From an uncultured Clostridiaceae bacterium (GTDB lineage: Bacteria > Bacillota > Clostridia > Lachnospirales > Lachnospiraceae), in the NCBI GenBank assembly GCA_958441075.1, contig CAUCBQ010000035.1, forward strand, positions 1-15,492: a stretch of DNA of 15,492 bases. Reading direction: 5' to 3'. Positions within the stretch are counted from its first letter, which is position 1; each line of letters begins with the position of its first letter. The notes under the pieces are model-generated. The model searched no databases, was not told where the DNA came from, and saw nothing but the letters and a program-made list of their open reading frames with translations. The position numbers and the translations under genes are program-made. Shown here piece after piece: positions 12,175-15,492 of the stretch.

Positions 12175-13430
12175 TCCACACTCACCTCCAGTTCTTTACA
12201 GCCAGACAGTTTCTCCGCCTTTAATGGAATCTGAATCATTTCTGCCGGAATGGCTTTTTTCATCCGTTTTGAAGCCACTTCTTCTCCGTCCTGACGCACC
12301 ACAATACGGCAGTTCTTGAAGGGACGGTTTACACGCAGAGACAGACTGCAGTCCCCTGTTCCGGAAATACGCTGAGGTACTGTATGATTGATAAAACGAT
12401 CTGTCCGGATCATAATAGGGCACTCCGGCAGACAGCCTTTTTTCACATATTCCGCTGCAGCATCTGCCAGCTTTTCTGCCTCCATGGACACAAAATCTAC
12501 CAGATCATGGACATGGAGCACATTTCCCGCCGCAAAAATACCGTGCTGGTCTGTCTGGAAATATTCATCCACCTCTGCGCCCTTTGTCCTCATATCGAGA
12601 GTTACACCAGCGTCCAGGGACAGTTCATTTTCAGGAATCAACCCTACAGACAGGATCAGTGTATCACAGGAATATTCTTTTTCTGTTCCGGGAATCGGCT
12701 TCATATGCTCATCTACCTGTGAAACCGTCACTCCGGTCAGGCGTTTATCTCCATGAATCGCTGTAACGGTATGGCTCAGATACAGAGGAATCCCATAGTC
12801 ATTTAAACACTGCTCAATATTTCTGGGCAGACCGCTTGGATAAGGCTGAATCTCAAATACAGCCTTTACATGGGCTCCTTCCAGTGTAAGGCGGCGTGCC
12901 ATAATCATACCGATATCACCTGAACCCAGAATCACCACTTCCTTTGCAGGCATCCGGTTATACAGATTGATATATGCCTGAGCCACTCCTGCGGTAAACA
13001 CGCCTGCCGGTCTTTCGCCGGGGATTCCGAGAGCTCCGCGGGTACGCTCTCTGCAGCCCATGGTGAGAATCACCGCCTTGGCCTTCCACTGCTTTAAGCC
13101 CTGAGGTGTGGCTGCAGTAACCACATGATCCTTTGTCACCTCTAAAACCGTTGCATCAGTCAGGCAGGGAATCTCAAGTTCTTTCACCCGATCCATAAAT
13201 TTCTGAGCGTATTCAGGTCCGCTTAATGTGAAGCCAAAGCGGGTAAGGCCGAATCCATCATGAATGCACTGGCGCAGGATACCTCCCAAATGCTTTTCAC
13301 GCTCCAGCACCAGAATATTTGTAATTCCTTTTTCATACAGCCGCACTGCCGCCGCAAGCCCTGCCGGGCCGCCTCCCACAATAACTGCGTCCACAGCTTC
13401 ACAGACAATCTCATGATCCAACTGTCCCAT
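12168..13430 (-). CDS. NAD(P)/FAD-dependent oxidoreductase (GlpB/sarcosine-oxidase-alpha-like)
   Basis: A 420-residue pyridine-nucleotide-disulfide-type flavoprotein. The FAD dinucleotide motif is VIVGGGPAGLAAAVRL (17-32), the second nucleotide-binding motif is VILGSGDIGMIMARR (166-180), and GIFAAGNVLHVHDLVDFVSMEA is the C-terminal FAD contact. GCRERTRGALGIPGERPAGVFTAG (125-148) is typical of subunits paired with glycerol-3-phosphate, hydroxyproline or sarcosine-type dehydrogenases. It likely forms a complex with the GlpA-like protein, moving electrons between its flavin, NAD(P) and the DUF1667 protein. There is no redox-active CxxC of the thioredoxin-reductase type. The ATG at 13430 has GGAGGTG six bases upstream, embedded in the end of the GlpA-like gene. 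Confidence 0.88.
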   Translation of the reverse strand: MGQLDHEIVCEAVDAVIVGGGPAGLAAAVRLYEKGITNILVLEREKHLGGILRQCIHDGFGLTRFGFTLSGPEYAQKFMDRVKELEIPCLTDATVLEVTKDHVVTAATPQGLKQWKAKAVILTMGCRERTRGALGIPGERPAGVFTAGVAQAYINLYNRMPAKEVVILGSGDIGMIMARRLTLEGAHVKAVFEIQPYPSGLPRNIEQCLNDYGIPLYLSHTVTAIHGDKRLTGVTVSQVDEHMKPIPGTEKEYSCDTLILSVGLIPENELSLDAGVTLDMRTKGAEVDEYFQTDQHGIFAAGNVLHVHDLVDFVSMEAEKLADAAAEYVKKGCLPECPIMIRTDRFINHTVPQRISGTGDCSLSLRVNRPFKNCRIVVRQDGEEVASKRMKKAIPAEMIQIPLKAEKLSGCKELEVSVEC

Positions 13431-13433
13431 ATA

Positions 13434-14891
13434 CTACACCTCCCGAACCTTTCCAAACAGTACCTGTGAGCCTTCCCGCTCATACTGCACCTGAGTTTCC
13501 TTCTTTCCCAGCTCCTGCTCAATAAGCTGCTCAATCCGCATCTGGCAGTAACCGCCCTGACAGCGTCCCATCATGGAACGTGTTCTGTATTTGATTCCGG
13601 TCATGGTGTCTACCCCAAGAGGATTATGGATAGCCTTTAAAATCTCTGCCTTTGTAACCTTTTCACAGCGGCAGATTACCTCTCCATAGTCAGGATCTTC
13701 CTGAATCAGTCGGGCCTGCTCCTCCATTGAACACTCTTCAAAACGGCGGATTCCCTTTCTTTTCGGGTTAAAATCAGGATTTTCTTCCAGCTTTTCCCTT
13801 TCCTTCATCATCTCAATGGCATACCGCGCAATGGGCACAGCTGCTGTCAGTCCCGGAGACTCGATTCCTACCAGATTGATAGCTCTGGGTGCAATCTCAT
13901 CCCGGATCTCAATCTTAAAATCCTGAATCGCACCCTGCTCATCCACCCATTTGGGAAGAATACCGGAATAATTGCGAATGTAATCCTGCTTGCGGATACA
14001 GGGCCACAGATCAGAAGCACTGTTTGCCAGATAATCCATATTTTCCTGAGGCACTCCATAGTAGGTGAAATCTGTCACCAGATCCGCATTAGGTCCAATA
14101 ATAACATTTCCATCTGTTGTATTAGTCACATGAATTCCCATGTATGTATTGCTTGGAACAGGGTATACAGGCATGGGGAGCAGGGGACCTGTACGCTTGT
14201 CCAGAATAATGTAATCACCCTTAGAGCCGATGATACGGTATCCGGTAATTCCAAGGAGATCGGAAATCCTGCCGCAGCCAAGACCTGCACTGTTTACCAC
14301 CCAGCGGCTGTAAAAAATACCTCCGGAAGTAGAAATACAGTAATTTCCGTCTCCGTCCCGGGAAATATCCGTTACTTCACAGCCAAAATGATACTCTGCT
14401 CCGTTTGCATGAGCATTTTCAGCCAGTGCAATGGTGTAGCCAAAGGGATCTACAATTCCGCTGTTTTTTGAATACATGGCAAATTTTCCTACTACAGCAG
14501 GCACCAGCTCATGGAGACGCTTCTCATCAATAAGTTCTAATCCTGAAGCTCCATTGTCTTCTCCCTGACGGATCGTACGCTTTAAGGTTTCCATATCCTC
14601 ATCTGTATTTCCTACCAGTACCTTGCCGCAGCGGATAAAACGGAAATCCAGCTCCTCTGCCAGTTCTCCCATCATGCGGTTTCCTTCCACACAGAGCTTT
14701 GCCTTTAAGCTTCCTCTGTCGTAGGCAAAACCGCCGTGAACCACACCGGAATTGCGCCCGCTGGTCTCATTGCAGACATCCAGATTCTTCTCCAGAACGC
14801 CGATCTTTAAACGATATCTGGACAATTCTCTTGCGACTGCGCTTCCCACTACGCCTCCACCGATGATGAGCACATCATACAGCTCCTTCAT
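13434..14891 (-). CDS. GlpA-like FAD-dependent dehydrogenase with BFD-type [2Fe-2S] domain
   Basis: A 485-residue DAO-family flavoprotein. The FAD motif is VLIIGGGVVGSAVARELSRY (7-26), NETSGRNSGVVHGG (41-54) is the usual flavin contact, and the oxidase domain runs to about residue 360. A BFD-like domain follows with ICRCEKVT (C407, C409) and MGRCQGGYC (C444, C449), expected to hold a [2Fe-2S] cluster. This matches clostridial proteins annotated as glycerol-3-phosphate dehydrogenase GlpA, but also resembles L-2-hydroxyglutarate oxidase-type enzymes. No glpK, glpF or glpP is seen nearby, so the substrate is uncertain. AAGGAGGAG lies nine bases before the ATG at 14891. It is the first gene of a three-gene operon. 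Confidence 0.87.
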   Translation of the reverse strand: MKELYDVLIIGGGVVGSAVARELSRYRLKIGVLEKNLDVCNETSGRNSGVVHGGFAYDRGSLKAKLCVEGNRMMGELAEELDFRFIRCGKVLVGNTDEDMETLKRTIRQGEDNGASGLELIDEKRLHELVPAVVGKFAMYSKNSGIVDPFGYTIALAENAHANGAEYHFGCEVTDISRDGDGNYCISTSGGIFYSRWVVNSAGLGCGRISDLLGITGYRIIGSKGDYIILDKRTGPLLPMPVYPVPSNTYMGIHVTNTTDGNVIIGPNADLVTDFTYYGVPQENMDYLANSASDLWPCIRKQDYIRNYSGILPKWVDEQGAIQDFKIEIRDEIAPRAINLVGIESPGLTAAVPIARYAIEMMKEREKLEENPDFNPKRKGIRRFEECSMEEQARLIQEDPDYGEVICRCEKVTKAEILKAIHNPLGVDTMTGIKYRTRSMMGRCQGGYCQMRIEQLIEQELGKKETQVQYEREGSQVLFGKVREV

Positions 14892-14918
14892 GTTATTACT
14901 CCTCCTTTTATTGGGTAG

Positions 14919-15013
14919 ATATTCGTCCTATGAATTATATCTTATATTTAGCACATTATAGAAGATAAGTCAATATATTTTATAATTTCTGCAAATATTT
15001 ATAGGATGAATAT
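14919..15013. promoter_or_regulatory. Inverted pair of a 17-bp element flanking the GlpA-like promoter (putative operators)
   Basis: The plus strand reads ATATTCGTCCTATGAAT at 14919-14935. The minus strand reads ATATTCATCCTATAAAT at 15013-14997. They agree at 15 of 17 positions and both differences are purine transitions. One copy lies just downstream of the predicted transcription start and the other upstream of the -35, an arrangement typical of paired operators. The upstream copy overlaps a perfect 12-base palindrome, ATGAATATTCAT, at 15006-15017. Confidence 0.55.
14945..14973 (-). promoter_or_regulatory. Probable promoter of the GlpA-like operon
   Basis: The minus strand has a good -35 TTGACT (14973-14968) and, 17 bases on, a poor -10 TAAATA (14950-14945). 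A perfect TATAAT (14960-14955) lies inside the spacer but has no -35 at the right distance. Either the weak pair is used with an activator, or the TATAAT is used without a -35. The region is very AT-rich, so the exact start is uncertain. Confidence 0.5.
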
Positions 15014-15140
15014 TCATATTTTTCTCTATTGATTCTTTCATCAAATTAGATAAAAAAAATTGTATTGTTTTCACAATTCTTATGTTTGCCCCTTATAATT
15101 TTTCACAATTTTCTTATGTTTTCTCTGTTACTTTTAACAG

Positions 15141-15169
15141 TGTACAAATAATTTTCCATTGATTATACT
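15141..15169 (+). promoter_or_regulatory. Possible promoter for the plus-strand signal-peptide gene
   Basis: TGTACA (15141-15146) and TATACT (15164-15169) are separated by 17 bases, 57 bases before the start codon at 15227. The -10 is good and the -35 matches four of six positions. It lies among direct repeats that could bind a regulator. Confidence 0.45.
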
Positions 15170-15226
15170 TTTACCTGTATACAAATATTGGTAACGCGTC
15201 CAAAGTAACTCGAAAGGAATTCAGCT

Positions 15227-15492
15227 ATGAAGATCCATTTTCCGTCTAATCTATACCGTTATGCTTCCATAACCCTAGTCGGCACATTAACAACCGGCGC
15301 AATTCTTTTTAGTCCCGGGTTGCAAACGTTTGCAAGTTCTCGGAGCAATCTTACCGCTTCCCCTTCGGATGCCGATCGCGATGATTCCACCCCCCCCCCA
15401 TCTGCCTTTAGCTACTCCATCAGTTGCTGAACACGGCTCTTCGCAGGATCGGGATGGGGATGAGGAAATAATCGCAACTCCATCAGATGCAA
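15227..15492 (+). pseudogene. Exported Asp/Ser-rich protein, frame broken at a C10 tract and cut by window edge
   Basis: The gene begins MKIHFPSNLYRYASI, with a hydrophobic signal-peptide core (TLVGTLTTGAILF) and a likely cleavage site near QTFASS. An AAAGGA lies eight bases upstream of the ATG. The mature part starts with SNLTASPSDADRDDSTPP. Ten consecutive Cs at 15390-15399 then move translation into a frame that stops at 15428-15430 after SYSISC. With nine Cs the frame continues to the window edge through LATPSVAEHGSSQDRDGDEE and IIATPSDA, repeating the (A)TPSDA motif seen before the tract; with eleven Cs it stops at once. It is therefore either a phase-variable secreted or surface protein or a sequencing error in a homopolymer. 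I list it as a broken gene because it is off frame as given. The function is unknown. Confidence 0.68.

Larger units (their letters stand above)
14892..15226. other. Divergent AT-rich intergenic control region
   Basis: These 335 bases separate the minus-strand GlpA-like operon from the plus-strand signal-peptide gene. I see no coding region. The right-hand half holds two direct repeats, TTCACAATTCTTATGTTT near 15070 and TTCACAATTTTCTTATGTTT near 15102, 32 bases apart. It also holds a second pair, TGTACAAATA (15141) and TGTATACAAATA (15176). All four lie upstream of, or within, the rightward promoter and could be regulator sites. Confidence 0.5.

Noticed and set aside
15058..15078. On the minus strand AATTGT and ACAATT could form a small hairpin followed by Ts, like a terminator.
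   Set aside because: The stem is only six A/T-rich pairs and no minus-strand gene lies upstream within the window. The same bases are better explained as part of the direct repeats.
15227..15430. The 67-residue plus-strand frame as a complete small secreted protein.
   Set aside because: The sequence after the C tract loses the composition of the part before it, and the alternative frame restores the TPSDA motif through to the window edge.

Overview
The window looks like the chromosome of a spore-forming, low-to-mid GC Firmicute, most likely a gut Lachnospiraceae (Clostridia). The pointers are a CotS-family spore coat gene, the rpmE-yqhQ-prmC order, a zinc-type L31, strong AGGAGG-type ribosome binding sites, an alanine-aminotransferase/Lrp pair, and a clostridial GlpA-like/GlpB-like/DUF1667 trio. 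All genes but the last read on the minus strand, so transcription runs from high to low coordinates. The final gene faces right and is cut by the window edge.

Layout, in minus-strand transcription order. (1) 14891-11794: a three-gene redox operon made of a GlpA-like flavoprotein with a BFD-type [2Fe-2S] tail, a GlpB/NAD(P)-FAD oxidoreductase and a cysteine-rich DUF1667 protein. Two inverted copies of a 17-bp element flank its promoter, and a hairpin closes it. (2) 11690-11436: a small DUF2007-like protein. (3) About 11390-2807: a long run of ten tightly packed genes behind one good promoter and ending in a strong terminator: dCMP deaminase, B12-binding radical SAM/DUF4080 protein, endonuclease III, DnaQ-like exonuclease, a 36-aa membrane peptide, a VanW/PG-binding secreted protein with a Gly/Pro tail, a half-size AIR-synthase-like protein, an Lrp/AsnC regulator, a class I aminotransferase and TrmL. 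Most junctions overlap by a few bases, which suggests translational coupling. (4) 2759-1701: the CotS-like spore coat pseudokinase. A SigE-like promoter sits upstream, and its predicted start falls inside the upstream arm of the trmL terminator. (5) 1671-1: rpmE with a roughly 200-nt structured leader, then yqhQ (DUF1385) and the start of prmC. A terminator between rpmE and yqhQ would give more L31 transcript than distal transcript.

The plus-strand gene at 15227 encodes a signal peptide and then an Asp/Ser-rich stretch. A run of ten C residues throws it out of frame. With nine Cs it stays open to the window edge and shows a repeated (A)TPSDA/ASPSDA motif. It is therefore either a phase-variable surface or secreted protein or a homopolymer sequencing error.

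Most of the window is housekeeping. The parts worth a second look are the poly-C switch, the terminator/sporulation-promoter overlap, the inverted operator pair, the AIR-synthase half-protein coupled to the VanW protein, and the conserved-looking micro-membrane protein. I found no CRISPR array, rRNA, tRNA, insertion sequence, prophage or attachment site.
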